A stretch of 64,000 bases of DNA from Phytophthora colocasiae (taxonomy: Eukaryota; Oomycota; Peronosporomycetes; Peronosporales; Peronosporaceae): assembly GCA_018806915.1 (NCBI GenBank), contig JAGKQI010000100.1, forward strand, positions 2,356,001-2,420,000, read 5' to 3'. A program made the position numbers and the translations under genes. Below the pieces are notes generated by a model. It was not told the DNA's origin, ran no database searches, and saw only the letters and a program-made list of their open reading frames with translations. Shown here piece by piece: positions 1-11,379 of this stretch (position 1 is the first letter of the stretch; each line of letters begins with the position of its first letter).

Positions 1-131
1 TTGGCTACGTTCGTCTCCTTGCCAGCATCCGCCAGAGCCGTCGACAGTTCCGCACGAGACGACAAACCGCCACCCAACAGTCCACAGGCGCCTGCAGCAG
101 CGAAAGCCACGGTACGCGAGCTGCTGAGCAT
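1..131 (-). CDS. N-terminal fragment of an unidentified protein (runs off left edge)
   Basis: On the minus strand an ATG at 131-129 opens a frame that stays open to the window edge (43 codons). The peptide starts MLSSSRTVAFAAAGACGLLG, an alanine/glycine-rich hydrophobic stretch with a basic residue near the front. It could be a mitochondrial presequence, a signal peptide or a membrane segment. Too little is present to name a family. It is divergent from the helicase gene that starts at 480, so the 348 bases between would hold both promoters. Confidence 0.4.
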   Translation of the reverse strand, partial: MLSSSRTVAFAAAGACGLLGGGLSSRAELSTALADAGKETNVA

Positions 132-479
132 ACGAAGGCGGTTCTATTGCAGTAATTTATCAGGAGCAAAGGTCAGTTAAAAGGGCAACAAGACAGGTCC
201 ATTTGAGGCTCGCAAGTACATACCATCGTGGCTTCCAGGCTGGTAATGTAGGAGGTCCAATAAAAAATGAAAAATTATATGTGGTATACATCTAATTTTG
301 TGACCCACCTCAAGATACCTCTGTGACGTGAGATAGCTTCTTTTTTGTATGTCGCTTTAGGGAGATGGGACGTCACCCTTCGAACGGTTGGTGCCAAGAG
401 GAAACGCCCTCCCTAATAACAAGAAGAAGAAGCTCCTTGTTAGGTGTAGGTCGACGTGGACGAGAGCTCCAGCCCCATC
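132..479. other. Intergenic region between divergent genes
   Basis: This stretch lies between the ATG at 131 (minus) and the ATG at 480 (plus). It is AT-richer than its flanks. It has a branch-point-like CTAATAAC near 411-418 followed by GTGTAG ending at 449, and a pyrimidine-rich run ending in TTTAG near 360. Both resemble 3' splice sites, so a 5' untranslated or upstream coding exon of the helicase gene may exist. No other gene is visible. Confidence 0.4.
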
Positions 480-3400
480 ATGACGGACAAGAAGTCGGAC
501 ATGTACGACGTGAACTGGCAGAAGGTCTGGCCCGACCGCATGCCCGTGATCCTGCGAGACCTGGCGCCCACGAACCCGTTCAACCCGCGCAACCTGTGGC
601 CGGAGGAACAGGAAGAAGAGACTCAGACTCAGACTCAGACCCCGACTCAGAAGAAGGAGGATAAAAAGAACTCTGGCGGTGGGAAGTTGAAGAAGGCGGA
701 CTTGATCCGTATGCAATTGGCTAAGGACAAGGCCCAGAAGCAGAGTCGAGTGGATGAGGAGAAGTTGGCCAATGTCAAGAAGTCAAAGAACCTCCTGGAC
801 ATGAAGATGGTGACCCCCACAGGACGTCTCAAGCAGCTGTACGAGATCCTGCGGGACTGCTGCAAGAAGAAAGAGTACACAGACGCAGTGGATACTCTAT
901 GGGAGATCCAACGGACGAAACTCATGCCAGAACGCTCTGCTGTAGGTGCGGATGGCCGTAAAAAGCACGACAAACAAAAGAAAATGGACGAGGAAGAGGA
1001 CGCGAAGCTACTGACAGAGCTCAACGCAGTGCACAAGAAGTACCGCAAGTACGTCAAGATCGTTAACGAATATCTGGCAGGCAAAGACCTCATTGAGTGG
1101 CAACTCACAGAGATGTCTGACCGTCTCCCGCCGCTCAACATGCACCACATGAACAAATTCATCCTCGACGACTGGCAACGCACAGTGCTCGGCCACATTG
1201 ATGAAAACCACTCGGTTATTGTGTGTGCCCCCACCAGTTCTGGCAAGACGGTGCTGTCCTCCTACGTGTCCGTCGTGGGCGGAAAAGTTCTTTTCATCGT
1301 CCCTACTGATCCGCTTGCGTGGCAAGTGGCGGCGTTGTTCCAAGCGATGGTCAAGGGCTCCGTCGCTCTCATCACGGAGGGCACAGTGTTCCTGCCGCCT
1401 GGATTCCGTATCGCTGTCGGTACTCCACGTGCTGTTGAGTCAACACTCGTGGACATTGGTTACGACTTCCAGTACGCAGTGTACGATGAGGTCCACGACT
1501 TAAACGGACCGGAGGGTGACGCGCTGGAACGTATTGTTAAGGCTGTGACGTGCCCTTTCCTGGCACTGTCCGCTACCATTGGCAATGCTGAGAAGCTCAA
1601 GAGCTGGTGGGAGTCGCACCTGGCGAGTGACGTGCATCTTCTTGAGTACAAGGGACGTTTCATCAATCTGCAACGTATTATCTGGTATGAAGAGGGGGCC
1701 AAGGAAGACGGTGCCAACAAGAAGCAGGAGATGGTCTATCTGCACCCGTGTGCTGGTGTCACGCTGGACTACCTGACGACAATCGGTTTCGATGCTGGTG
1801 ATTTGGCATTCACCCCCCGTGATGCGTTCGCCCTCTGGGAAGCGATGGAGAAGTTCTACCCTTCGGAGCTGATTGAGGATGTTGACCCGCACAAGTTTTT
1901 CGAGCTGGAGGACGAGACTGCAGGTGAGGCGACTGTTCCCGTCGCTTCTGGCAAGAAGGAGAAGAAGGCTAAGAAGGAAAAGAAATCCAAGAAGGACAAA
2001 AAGTCCAAGAAGGACGAGGATGATGATGAGGAGGAATACGTTGTGGACCTCGGCAAGCGCACGCACCGCATTACGCTGATGGAATCGAAGAAGTACGAAG
2101 ACAAGATCAAAAAGCGCTTGGAGGATCTCGCTTCGAAGGAACCTAAGTCGACCCAGTCGCTCCTTGACTTTTTTGCTCCCCCAGCAAGTCTGCAGGACAT
2201 CACTGTGGAGCTCCACGACCCGCGTGACACCAACCCCATCAGCTCGGTGGACGTGTACGCCCTGGTGAACCAGCTCTGTGCCAAGAACCTGGTTCCTGCC
2301 ATTGCTTTCCAGCTTGACTCGGTGCGGTGTCGCCAGCTTTTCAACCAGCTTTTGGCGTCCATCGAGGCTGCTGAGACTGCCAAGTACCCGAACTTCCGCG
2401 AGAAGGTACAGCTCGAGTATGCTGAGTGGGAGAAAAATCAGGCTACTATGAAAAAGCGCGAGGCGAAGGTGAAGGCGAAGGGTAAGGAGGAGGACGATCG
2501 TGAGGCACAGGCGTTCGAGGAGAAGCCGCCTCCGGATATTTACGCCCCGCATCCCGACTTCGTGCTGACCCCTGCTGGTTCTCGTCTGACGGCCACGGAG
2601 TTCAAGGAGATCAAGTGGCAGCTTCGTCGTGAGCTCTCGGAGGACTCGGACGATGGACACGCCCTTGTGCGTTCGCTGCGCCGTGGTATTGCTATCTACA
2701 ACCAGAATCTGCCTGCAGCTTACCTGCGTATTGTACAGGCGCTTGCCCAGGCTGGCCGTCTGGCTGTTGTGTTCTCGGATGACTCCCTTGCCTACGGTGT
2801 GAACATGCCGTTCCGAACGTGCTGCTTCTGTGAAGACACGGCCGATGACGTTCTGACCTCGCTGATGGTACAGCAAATGGCTGGTCGTGCTGGTCGTCGT
2901 GGTCTGGACAGACAGGGTAACATCCTATTCGCGGGTCTGTCATGGTCGCGTATCCAGTTCCTGATGCGTGGTCTGCTGCCGGATGTCACGGGCCGCAAGT
3001 CGCTGTACCCGACGATCGCTCTGCAGAAGTTGCTCTCGAACAATGTGACGGGCGAGATTATGCAGCGCATTGTGGCGCACCCACTGCATGAGTACATGAT
3101 CCAGGATGGCGCGCCATCGTCCCCGAAGAAGCAGGAGTCGTACTTGACCAAGTCGGTGGAGTGGATGACTCACTTTGGCTTGACGAAGCCCGAGTACAAC
3201 CTTGCAGTGGACGTGTCCGTGGCCAAGCTGGTGTGGGAGTGTCGTGACGATCCGTCGGAGGCGTTGGGTATCTTCTGGATCCTGGAGGCGCTACTGAAGG
3301 AGTTCCATCACAAGCCCGGTGACAACATCGCGTTGCAGCTTGCTCTGTTCAACATGCTGCTGCGTGTTGTTGGTCGTGAGAAGTTCCACCCAGAATACGC

Positions 3401-3770
3401 CCACGGCTCTGAGTTGGCCCCTCTTCCTGGCCAGGAGGATGCTTGGGAGAAGATATCGGCCTTGCTGAAGACGTACGAGGCAAAGCTCAATGAGCTGGGT
3501 GACAATGCCCCGGAAGAGCTTCGTATGCGCGTGGCATTGACCGACCCGCTTGACGGCTACGTGTTCCGCACTGTCGTGGAGAACCTGATTCCGCAGGGCC
3601 TCGGCACGTCGCAGCTGAACCAGATCAAGAAGCGTCTGCGCCACGTGGGTGATCGTCTTCGCTTAATGCACAACCTGCTGATGTACAGCGGGCGTTTCGG
3701 TGAGCTGGAGGAGATCGTCCGGAAGTGTTTCCGCCGTATCAAGTGGATCCTCATCGACTCGGAGGTGTAA
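480..3770 (+). CDS. DDX60/Ski2-like DExH-box RNA helicase
   Basis: The protein has 1096 residues from the first in-frame ATG at 480; a longer frame from 456 begins at GTG. Superfamily 2 helicase motifs appear in order: Walker A APTSSGKT near residue 250, DEVH box near 336, SAT near 363, and motif VI QQMAGRAGRRG near 800. The line-up of motifs and the long spacer match the DDX60 branch of Ski2-like helicases, ATP-driven RNA helicases linked to RNA decay or antiviral sensing in animals. The role in oomycetes is unknown. A Lys/Glu/Asp-rich low-complexity insert lies near residues 490-520, between the two RecA-like domains. A TQ-rich repeat from a CAGACT microsatellite sits near 615-650. Animal DDX60 is about 600 residues longer at the N-terminus, so an upstream exon may be missing. 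Confidence 0.85.
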   Translation: MTDKKSDMYDVNWQKVWPDRMPVILRDLAPTNPFNPRNLWPEEQEEETQTQTQTPTQKKEDKKNSGGGKLKKADLIRMQLAKDKAQKQSRVDEEKLANVKKSKNLLDMKMVTPTGRLKQLYEILRDCCKKKEYTDAVDTLWEIQRTKLMPERSAVGADGRKKHDKQKKMDEEEDAKLLTELNAVHKKYRKYVKIVNEYLAGKDLIEWQLTEMSDRLPPLNMHHMNKFILDDWQRTVLGHIDENHSVIVCAPTSSGKTVLSSYVSVVGGKVLFIVPTDPLAWQVAALFQAMVKGSVALITEGTVFLPPGFRIAVGTPRAVESTLVDIGYDFQYAVYDEVHDLNGPEGDALERIVKAVTCPFLALSATIGNAEKLKSWWESHLASDVHLLEYKGRFINLQRIIWYEEGAKEDGANKKQEMVYLHPCAGVTLDYLTTIGFDAGDLAFTPRDAFALWEAMEKFYPSELIEDVDPHKFFELEDETAGEATVPVASGKKEKKAKKEKKSKKDKKSKKDEDDDEEEYVVDLGKRTHRITLMESKKYEDKIKKRLEDLASKEPKSTQSLLDFFAPPASLQDITVELHDPRDTNPISSVDVYALVNQLCAKNLVPAIAFQLDSVRCRQLFNQLLASIEAAETAKYPNFREKVQLEYAEWEKNQATMKKREAKVKAKGKEEDDREAQAFEEKPPPDIYAPHPDFVLTPAGSRLTATEFKEIKWQLRRELSEDSDDGHALVRSLRRGIAIYNQNLPAAYLRIVQALAQAGRLAVVFSDDSLAYGVNMPFRTCCFCEDTADDVLTSLMVQQMAGRAGRRGLDRQGNILFAGLSWSRIQFLMRGLLPDVTGRKSLYPTIALQKLLSNNVTGEIMQRIVAHPLHEYMIQDGAPSSPKKQESYLTKSVEWMTHFGLTKPEYNLAVDVSVAKLVWECRDDPSEALGIFWILEALLKEFHHKPGDNIALQLALFNMLLRVVGREKFHPEYAHGSELAPLPGQEDAWEKISALLKTYEAKLNELGDNAPEELRMRVALTDPLDGYVFRTVVENLIPQGLGTSQLNQIKKRLRHVGDRLRLMHNLLMYSGRFGELEEIVRKCFRRIKWILIDSEV

Positions 3771-3879
3771 GCGGATTCCAGAAGCTTGATATCCGAATCG
3801 AGAATTGTTCGCGAGCAGCTGAACAAAGAGAGCAGCTCCTAGAAATACAAAAAAACGAAGGCGAAGTCACGGCGCCGAT

Positions 3880-6800
3880 ATGGAGAATAAAGCTGTTTTT
3901 GATTTCCAGTCGCGTGTCGACGGTTTTTCTGATCGTTTTGTGCGTTTTAGGGCCAAGAATTCGGTGGAGCTTGATGGCATGGAGGGTGGTGGAAGAAAGA
4001 ACAGAGTTCAAGGCGGCGATGCGGACAAGTACAAGATCGGTCGGCCGTTCACTACCATGGGCAACGCAATGCTGGACTTGCATTCGACTGCTGCTGCCTT
4101 CCCAGCTTTCGAGCCCCCTTCCCGACGATCTCGCCAGCCACCGGCCACTGCAGGTGCCGTATTGAGCCGCCAGCTGGAAACTGACGCCGAGTTTGACGTC
4201 AAGAAGTTCCTGCTGAACCAGAAAAGCTCGCAGCCCTTCCACAAAAGCTCCCTGTTCCGAGCGTCCACGTTCGCCAAACAGGTCGCGTCCATGGATCTGC
4301 CGGAGCTCGAAGATCCTCTCAACAATCCACGAGCCAAGAAGCTGGTGCTGCCGCGGGTGGAGTTGGGTGTATCTAGATCCACAGGGGTGCTTCCCGGACG
4401 CAACCAGCACGCGGACGAGGAGGAGAACGCAGCCATTTCGCACTTTTATTCGATGGAGAAGATGGCCGAGAGCTGCTTCCACGCCACACAGAACAAGAAC
4501 AAGACGTGGCTCTTCCTCCCTGGTTCGGACGAGCGCTCCAAGGGCAACGACGGCACCAGTTCCATACGGGGCAACAGCATCACAGGCGTGGAGAGACCTT
4601 CTCGACGTGTGGATGTGTTGGACTTGGACCGGTGCTTCGATACGGCCATCCAGTTTGTCGCCAAGAAGAAGCACTTGGATGTGGCGTGTGATGACAAGCT
4701 GGCCATGGTGGATCGTGACTTTATGGCCATTCACGCTCGAATCGCCCAACGCTACAGCTCTGCAGCGACGACTGAAGCCCATAAGGCACTGACGAAGCTT
4801 CTGTTCGAACAAAAGTGGGCGGATGTGGTTATTGGCGAGCTCGAGTCCATGCTCACGGTGTCGTTTCTGGAGCAAGGTGTTGTGCTGCGCAAGGCTCGGA
4901 TGCTGTACGCGAAGGCCTTTTACCATTTGGAGAATTTGTACCGGACCCAGTGGCAGGAATTGGCCCAGGAGAGGCAAGAGCTGGAGTTACTTGAAGAGGA
5001 GATTCAACAGACGAAAGAAGCGCACAGGCAAGACGCCCAAGAAATGAAACAGCACTACGAAGTAGAGATCCAGAAGCTCACCAGCACCTTCGAGAGCAGC
5101 AAAGGAGAGATGGAGCGCCGCGTGGCGGACTCCAAGGAGCAGATGACCAAGATGGGGGACACCATGAAGGCTCTGAACGCCATCTTCCGACAAATGCGGG
5201 AGGATACCGAGAAGGTCAAGGCAGTCGAGCTCCGAGAAAACTACATCAAGCTGGAACACAAATTTGAACAGTGTCGGGAGGAGCTGGAGCATCTGCGGCC
5301 TCTTGAGCGCGAGAAGCAGCAGCTTTTGGACAAGATCGAGGAGCTCAACCAAACGCAAGAGACCTGCAAAGAGCAGATTGCCAGCTTGAACAACTTGGTG
5401 GGCACTAAGGACGCCATGATCGCTTCGTTGATGGAACAGCAGAGTGACCTGATGGCCGAACAGGAGCTGCGAGCAGCTCGAGAGGAAGAAATGCGGCGAC
5501 AAGCGGAGGAAGACGAAGAAGATGAGAAAGACGAAGCTCCCCACGTGACAGGAGAAGCCAATGGACGAAGGAGAGGTTCAATCTCGTCCACTGCTGTGTG
5601 CGTGCGTTGTAAGCAAGATCTACGCGTCATGTCAGCGAACGGGGGACTTGCAGAGGCGGACAGAGCAGCAGATAACGACCGGGCCAGCTCTAGTGTCACA
5701 ACGGAGCCTGAACCTTTCAAATTACCGCCCAAGAAGAGGCGAGTTCAGTGTCTCTACTTCCGCATTTTACTACCTAACTTGGGCGGACGAAGACCGCAGC
5801 GGGAGTTGACCTGGACATTCAGCTGCATGCGCTCCATCATGTTCGCCAAGCAGATCGATGACTCCATGTGCAAGCGCACGGGTGGCGGCTTCCCTCTGCG
5901 GATACGGATGCCTGAGTACGTGTACGCCTGGTTCGCTCCTTGGCGGTCCATGAAGGAGGAGAAGGCCATTGCCGAAGAAGCGGAAGAAGAGGAAGGCGTC
6001 GACGTCGTCTCGGATCTGAACGCTGCAAACTCGTCCGAGCATCGTCAACTGCAGGCAGACGAAGACCGCTGGTGTCTCTATTACGGAGTGCGGTCTCTCG
6101 TCCAACAGGGATACTTGGAGGCGAAGCTCTTCTTGTCTCTGCTTGACGAGAAGTTCGGGGAGGACGAGCAGGTTTTCATGCTGCACTGCTACCGCGTATT
6201 GGACGTCTTACTAAGCGGTCACTTGAACTGGGGCCCACTGCGGGATAAAACATCGTACGAAACGTTTTCTCGAGAATACGACGCTCTCTTCGCGCGCACG
6301 CCCAACGAATCTACTGCGACTACGTCTCAAGTGATGGTCCCAAAGACAATCTGGATCTCTCCGCACCACGCGTCCCTCGCTACCAGCGTCATCCTCTCGA
6401 AAGCAACCGAAGCGGAGCGTGCTGCTCTCGATAAGAAGATCCTCGAGTACGTGGTTACGAATGTCCCGGTGGAGGAGCGACCCGCGGTCTTCTTAGAGCC
6501 GAAACTTGACGTCGACGTGCAGAAGAAGAAGAAGCCCAAGATGGATCGGCGCGGCAAAAGCAAAGCGAGTGACGAAATGGACGACGAAGACCCCCAATCG
6601 CCTCCACAGTTCGTAGACGCCAACCTGTGGGTGGAGCTCATGATGCTTGAGTACAAGGAAGAGCAGGCGCATCGACGCGCCGCCATCCGCCTTATGTTCC
6701 AAACCGCGACGTCTTCCGCTGCAGCTTCCGTGTCTGAATCTGCTGCTGACATGTCGCTGTCGGCTATGCTGGGTATCAACTGCGCATCGATGGACATGGA

Positions 6801-9145
6801 GCAGTTCCGAGTGATGGTGCGTACGCTGAACGACGAGATCCCGTCCTTCTGGGTCGCCACGCTCTTCCGAAACGCGTACACGAGAGGCAACGGGACCGTC
6901 AACTTCGACTCGTTTATGGAAGCGGCCGAGACGTGGCAGTTCTTCTCCGCTTGTATGCGCTTGGAGAGCCCCAGTTCTGTCGTCGCGAGGCTGTTGTCCG
7001 GCCCATTCTCCCGCTCCCCTGCTGTTTCTCCCAGTACCAAGGCCGCATTTGTTGTGGAGAAATTCTTCGCCGTCGTAGGGGACGAGCTACGCGACACCAT
7101 TGAAGACCTGCCGATCTGGACACGAAGCATGACGGACGCGCTGGTTTTCGACATATCGTCAGCGCTGATGGAAGGAAGCTACAGCGATGGTGTGCGGATG
7201 CTCACGTCCTTCCAGCGACTCATTGACAGCTTGGGCGTGGCCAGACTCGTTCGTCGGGAGACGACAGGCTCTTTACTGAGCTCCAAGGACCTGTTCAGCA
7301 TCCAGAAAGCGCTCGAAGGACTGCTGGAGTTTGCGCGCCAGAGAGAAAAATCCACGTACGTCTCGTTGATGCTGATCGGATGTCGTACTGTACGTCTTCA
7401 GACTGCTAACGTCTTGTTATTGTAGGGTGGAGCTCCTGATCGAAGCCGTCCGACAGAAGCTCTGTGTGCGACGTGTGCAACTGACGTTTCGGAAGCGTCT
7501 CGAGCAGGACAACGGAGCTCCGTTGTTGCTAAGAGCGCTCATGCACCGTCGATACGGGAGCGAGCACCTTAACTACAGTCGAAGGAGAGCGGAACGGCCC
7601 GTGATCTGGCTGCGACTCGTCATTTCCTCAATCCTGCGCCAGTCCATGCAGTCCGTGCGCATTTCCTCGCTGCTAGTGGAGCTTAGCAGCGTTAGCAGCG
7701 CCTTCCATGCCGGTCGGTTGTCTCCTCTTCAACTGACCGTCTCGAGCACTATCAATGGCGGCGTCGGCCCCACTCCCAAGCCTATCTTCCTCGAGTTAGT
7801 CTACGACTATTTCCTCGAGAAGTTCGGCACGCGGTGCGAAGCGGAGCGCAGTATCCACGACATCTTCTCCAACTGCCGCTCGCTGGTACGTACAGAACCC
7901 CTGGCATTGCTGTTCAGCTACATCTGCTGTATGAGCAACTCATGCCACGAGGACCGACTATTGGGCCAGAACGAGGCTGTGGCTTTCCTTCACTCCATCT
8001 TCCGCTGCGGATTGCACAACTTCCGCCTCATTAACCCTGTGTCGGTGACATCGCAAGAGGATCACGATGCGGCTTTACCTGTAGCTACTCAAAAGGACTT
8101 CGTACCTGTCGACGTGGCTGAGAAGATTCTGCAAACGGCCTTCACGAAGCTCGGCGCCGACCAGAAGCTTCGCCTGAGAGTGCGCGTCAACGAAGCTGCG
8201 AGCGACGGGAAGAGCACGGCAACACCGTCCGAGATAGAAGCCAACGCGTTCCTAGTTCTGGCGCTGCTTGAATGGCGGCGATACATTCTCTACCGCCTCA
8301 ACGAGATCCGCGTCACCTGCTGCGAAGAAGAGTTGGTACAGTTCGACGAGCTGCTTCAACTCGAGACCTTAGCTGGGATCTTGCAGAAGACAGGCATCCC
8401 GTACACACCCGACGACTTGTGTGCCATATTCCGCAGGCTTTACATCACAGAGAAGACGCCGAAGAGCAGCAGTGATAGCGATGCAGTCAACACAACACCG
8501 ACAGAGCCTATGAGTGATCGTATCGCTGCCGCCTGCTTTCCGTTAGTGGCGAAGGAGGTGCTGAGTGAACTGCAGGCACTAGAGCATATGGCTACGAAGC
8601 CGTTCGAGATCAAACCCAATCCGCTGCAGAGTTACGAGCTCCTCGTGAGTACGTGGGACGACTACCAGGAGCCGTGCCAAGAGCTGCTGGAAGAGCTTAG
8701 GCAGATCGGAAAAAGCAACGACGTCCAGGCCAAATCGTTGTCTCGGTGGCCTGCGACCAACAGTGCGGGTAAGAGCGGCAGTGACGTCCTGTACTTGAGC
8801 TCATCTTCTTCGTCCAACACCGTGTCCAGCCAAGACGTGGCTCAGCTAGAAGCCGTTCACGCGTTGTTCCTGGAGAAGCTACAGCGACTCACGGAGCTTT
8901 TCGATAGTGCACAGCAGAGCAGAATGGCAGCCAACGCTTCGACCGGCAGGCAACGACGCAGCAGCATCAGCATACAGCGCGATGGCTCCATGCTGCTCGT
9001 GAACGAGATCAATTTCCAGGAGACGACGGTGAATGAGACGTGGAAGGTCTTCCGTCAGATGTTCGCGGGCTTCGTCAGGCTGCGAGCCATCGCGCGACTC
9101 GGAAAAGGAGCTCTGCCGGACAAATGGGATGCCCGTGAGGCCTAA
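3880..9145 (+). CDS. Large coiled-coil protein with EF-hand-like segment, two exons
   Basis: Two exons, 3880..7355 and 7426..9145, flank a 70-nt intron (GTACGT...TTGTAG with a GCTAAC branch site). The joined frame encodes 1731 residues. Residues about 330-560 form a long coiled coil rich in Glu, Gln and Lys. It is followed by a CVRC pair and a highly charged region. A segment near residue 1000 (RGNGTVNFDSFMEA) resembles one EF-hand loop and helix. The C-terminal half is mostly helical with no motif I recognise. The layout fits large cytoskeletal or axonemal scaffold proteins, but this is inference. The first 34 codons before the internal Met-rich region are of uncertain validity. A second intron near 5730-5800, which would stay in frame, cannot be excluded. 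Confidence 0.7.
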
Positions 9146-9248
9146 ACACACGCAATAAGCATAGACGATCGTTGGAAAATACGACAAACACGACGAAGTT
9201 ACAGCAAAACATGACGAATCTGCATAACAGCGAACCCCTGTATGGTTG

Positions 9249-10582
9249 TCATAACGACGGTGCGGTCTGCGTCGAGGAAGACCTGGACCGAGGAGGGGCA
9301 ACGACGACGACCGAGATATCGTTTCCTCCGCTTTGGACCTTCTTTTGCTGTTGTTGCTTCTTCATCTGCATCATCCGTTCGCGGAGGCCCGGCTTGGCGC
9401 CGGGCTTAGCAGCTTTGCGGATTTCGGAGGCCTTGAGGACGTCCAGCTGCGCACTGCCGCTCAATTTCTCCTTGGCCATCGCCACAAACTGTTCGCTCTG
9501 TTTATCAAGAAGCAATTGTCCGTCAGACCAGCACAGAATCAAGCTAAGAGCAGACGTTTACGTTACCCCAAGGACTCGACGCGTGTGCTGACAGGTTCGT
9601 CGGGTGGCTGCCTTGCACTCGACGACTTTGCAGTTTAGAAATGCCGCCATCTCGTCAAAGAACGAGCTCCGTGTCTCTACAAACGTCCGCAATTCGTCGC
9701 GGTTCATGCGGATGATGCACTTGGTCACGTACAGTCCAGCCTGCAGTTAACGTGTGAGAAACCCACCATCAACCAAGAAAAACAGCCAACGAACATACCA
9801 CACTGACGATCTGAGCGTTCTTCTCTGATGTACTGATGGCGAGTAGCGGCTTTAGAAGCTCCTCATCCGCCCCAGCCAATAGCGTCGTATCCAAGACTTC
9901 CCTAGCCAGATCTCTCAGAAACTGCTTCTCCGAGCACGCTCTGTTCAGCAGCACAGGCACCACAGCATCGAAGTGTGCGGCCGTATCTGTCTTAAGTCCG
10001 AGAACCATGTCTTGGACGCACAGCAGCGCATTACGAGCCACCGCAGACCGTAAACTTGATGCAGCCGGTAGCACCAGCAACGTCAATGCATCTTCTCCCC
10101 TACAGCATCAGATTAAAATGACTGTGAGTCCTGAATACGTTCCAATGGGAGTCAGTAAAGTTAGTTTCCTCGTACAGTAGACGACTGGCCTGGTTGTGGT
10201 GGTGCTTGGCTAGACGACGAAGCGAGTCCAGAGCTTCGAACTCATGGGCCCAGGCTACATCAGCGTCATCATCCTCTTTCTTCTCCTGCTGCTTGAGTAG
10301 AATTAACCGGCGCAGCTTCTCCTCCTCTGCGACCGGGTCGTCGCTGGCTTGTAGTTCTTCTCGTGTCTTGACAGAGACTAGATACAGGTCGCCTTCAGGT
10401 GCGCCGTCCAGCTGTGTATCGTCTAGTGTCGGTGGCTGCTCGTCCGATGCTGAGGCGGATGAACGTCGTCGCTTGACAGGCGCCACGCCCACGACCGGCG
10501 CCGTGTGCTGCTGAATTGTCTGTTCTTGCTGCGCGTCCGATGGCTGACTGCGCTTGCGTGTAGGTGGGGACGCGGGGGCCAT
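9249..10582 (-). CDS. TOG-domain protein, TOGARAM/CLASP-like, four exons
   Basis: The exons on the minus strand are 10582..10176, 10099..9799, 9740..9567 and 9497..9249. The introns are 76, 58 and 69 nt, all GT-AG and with matching phase, giving 376 residues. The ATG at 10582 is preferred to an upstream TTG. After a basic, Ser-rich N-terminus, residues about 105-290 show paired HEAT-like helices, including LRSAVARNALL, a hallmark of the TOG domain of CLASP and TOG-array (crescerin) proteins. These bind tubulin and shape axonemal microtubules. The C-terminal 80 residues are basic and Gln/Lys-rich. Only one TOG is present, whereas animal TOGARAM proteins have four. A flagellar role is inferred from family and neighbours. 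It is divergent from the gene at 10754. Confidence 0.65.
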
Positions 10583-10697
10583 GACGCAGCGCCGCAGAGC
10601 TGCGCACACGAGGAAGACCCACGTAGCCAGACTGGCGAAGGAGGCGGCGCGGCGTACGTACGGCGCGCTCGACTCGCTGGTCAATTGTGCTGCTGTT

Positions 10698-10707
10698 GAC
10701 CAATCAG
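10698..10707. promoter_or_regulatory. CCAAT box in a divergent promoter
   Basis: GACCAATCAG is a good NF-Y-type CCAAT box. It lies in the 171 bases between the TOG gene start (10582, minus) and the membrane protein start (10754, plus). It is about 50 bases from the plus-strand ATG and could serve both genes. Confidence 0.4.
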
Positions 10708-10753
10708 AATCTATAGTTGTAGCTTATCCTATAAGGCTAAAGGGCAGACAATA

Positions 10754-11284
10754 ATGGCGCTCGAGTCGCACCTGTTCGCGGCGGCGTTGGGGGCGCTGGT
10801 GCCTTCGTTTCTGCTGATTCTACAGCTGGAGAAGCAGTGGGCTCGAGAACTTCCTCCACAATGCGGTGGCGTGCTGGACAGCGTCTTCTGGTTGCTGCCT
10901 GGTGCTATTTTCCCACATTTGGAGTGTCTTGGGGTCTCCGGACGAGCTCTGTACGTGGATTTCTACGTCTTTGACCTGTTTCTCTTCCCGCTCATCTACT
11001 CGACGGCTCTACTTGGGGTTATACGTCGTGTCTGGCCAAGTCGCTTCTTGCTCTGGTCACTGCCGGTCCTGGCAGCGACCTGTGACGTGGTGGAGAACGT
11101 CTCCATTCTGCAGCTTCTGAGACGGTTCCCTGAGCGGTGGGAGACGCTGGAGAACGTCATCAGTGTCCTCACCAGAACCAAATGGGTCGCTGTGCTCTCG
11201 TCACTCCTATTTGTACTGGTTGGGGCTCTGAAAATGACCGTGCAGAGAGCTGCCAAAGACAAGAAGAACAACAAGGAAGAGTAA
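10754..11284 (+). CDS. Small multi-pass membrane protein, unknown function
   Basis: This is an intact 176-residue frame from an ATG. Hydrophobic stretches suggest four membrane segments: residues about 8-26, 60-85, 93-112 and 140-160. The C-terminus is short and strongly basic (AAKDKKNNKEE), probably cytosolic. I do not recognise the family. The gene starts 171 bases from the divergent TOG-domain gene and ends 95 bases before the polycystin-like channel. That short spacing is typical of this gene-dense region and does not by itself show a shared function. Confidence 0.6.
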   Translation: MALESHLFAAALGALVPSFLLILQLEKQWARELPPQCGGVLDSVFWLLPGAIFPHLECLGVSGRALYVDFYVFDLFLFPLIYSTALLGVIRRVWPSRFLLWSLPVLAATCDVVENVSILQLLRRFPERWETLENVISVLTRTKWVAVLSSLLFVLVGALKMTVQRAAKDKKNNKEE

Positions 11285-11379
11285 GTTACAAGGTGGACGC
11301 TTTTGAATCAAACAGTCCTCCATGAACCGTCACGTTTTGAACGAAACCCCCTACAGAGTAGTCTTTATAAGTGCTTGCC

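Noticed and set aside
1500..2876. 458-codon open frame antisense to the helicase gene
   Set aside because: It is a by-product of GC-rich codon use in the sense gene: Leu/Arg-rich, no domain, and no ATG-based start that fits.
3751..4977. 408-codon open frame antisense to the coiled-coil gene
   Set aside because: It mirrors the sense gene, has no recognisable motif and crosses the gene boundary.
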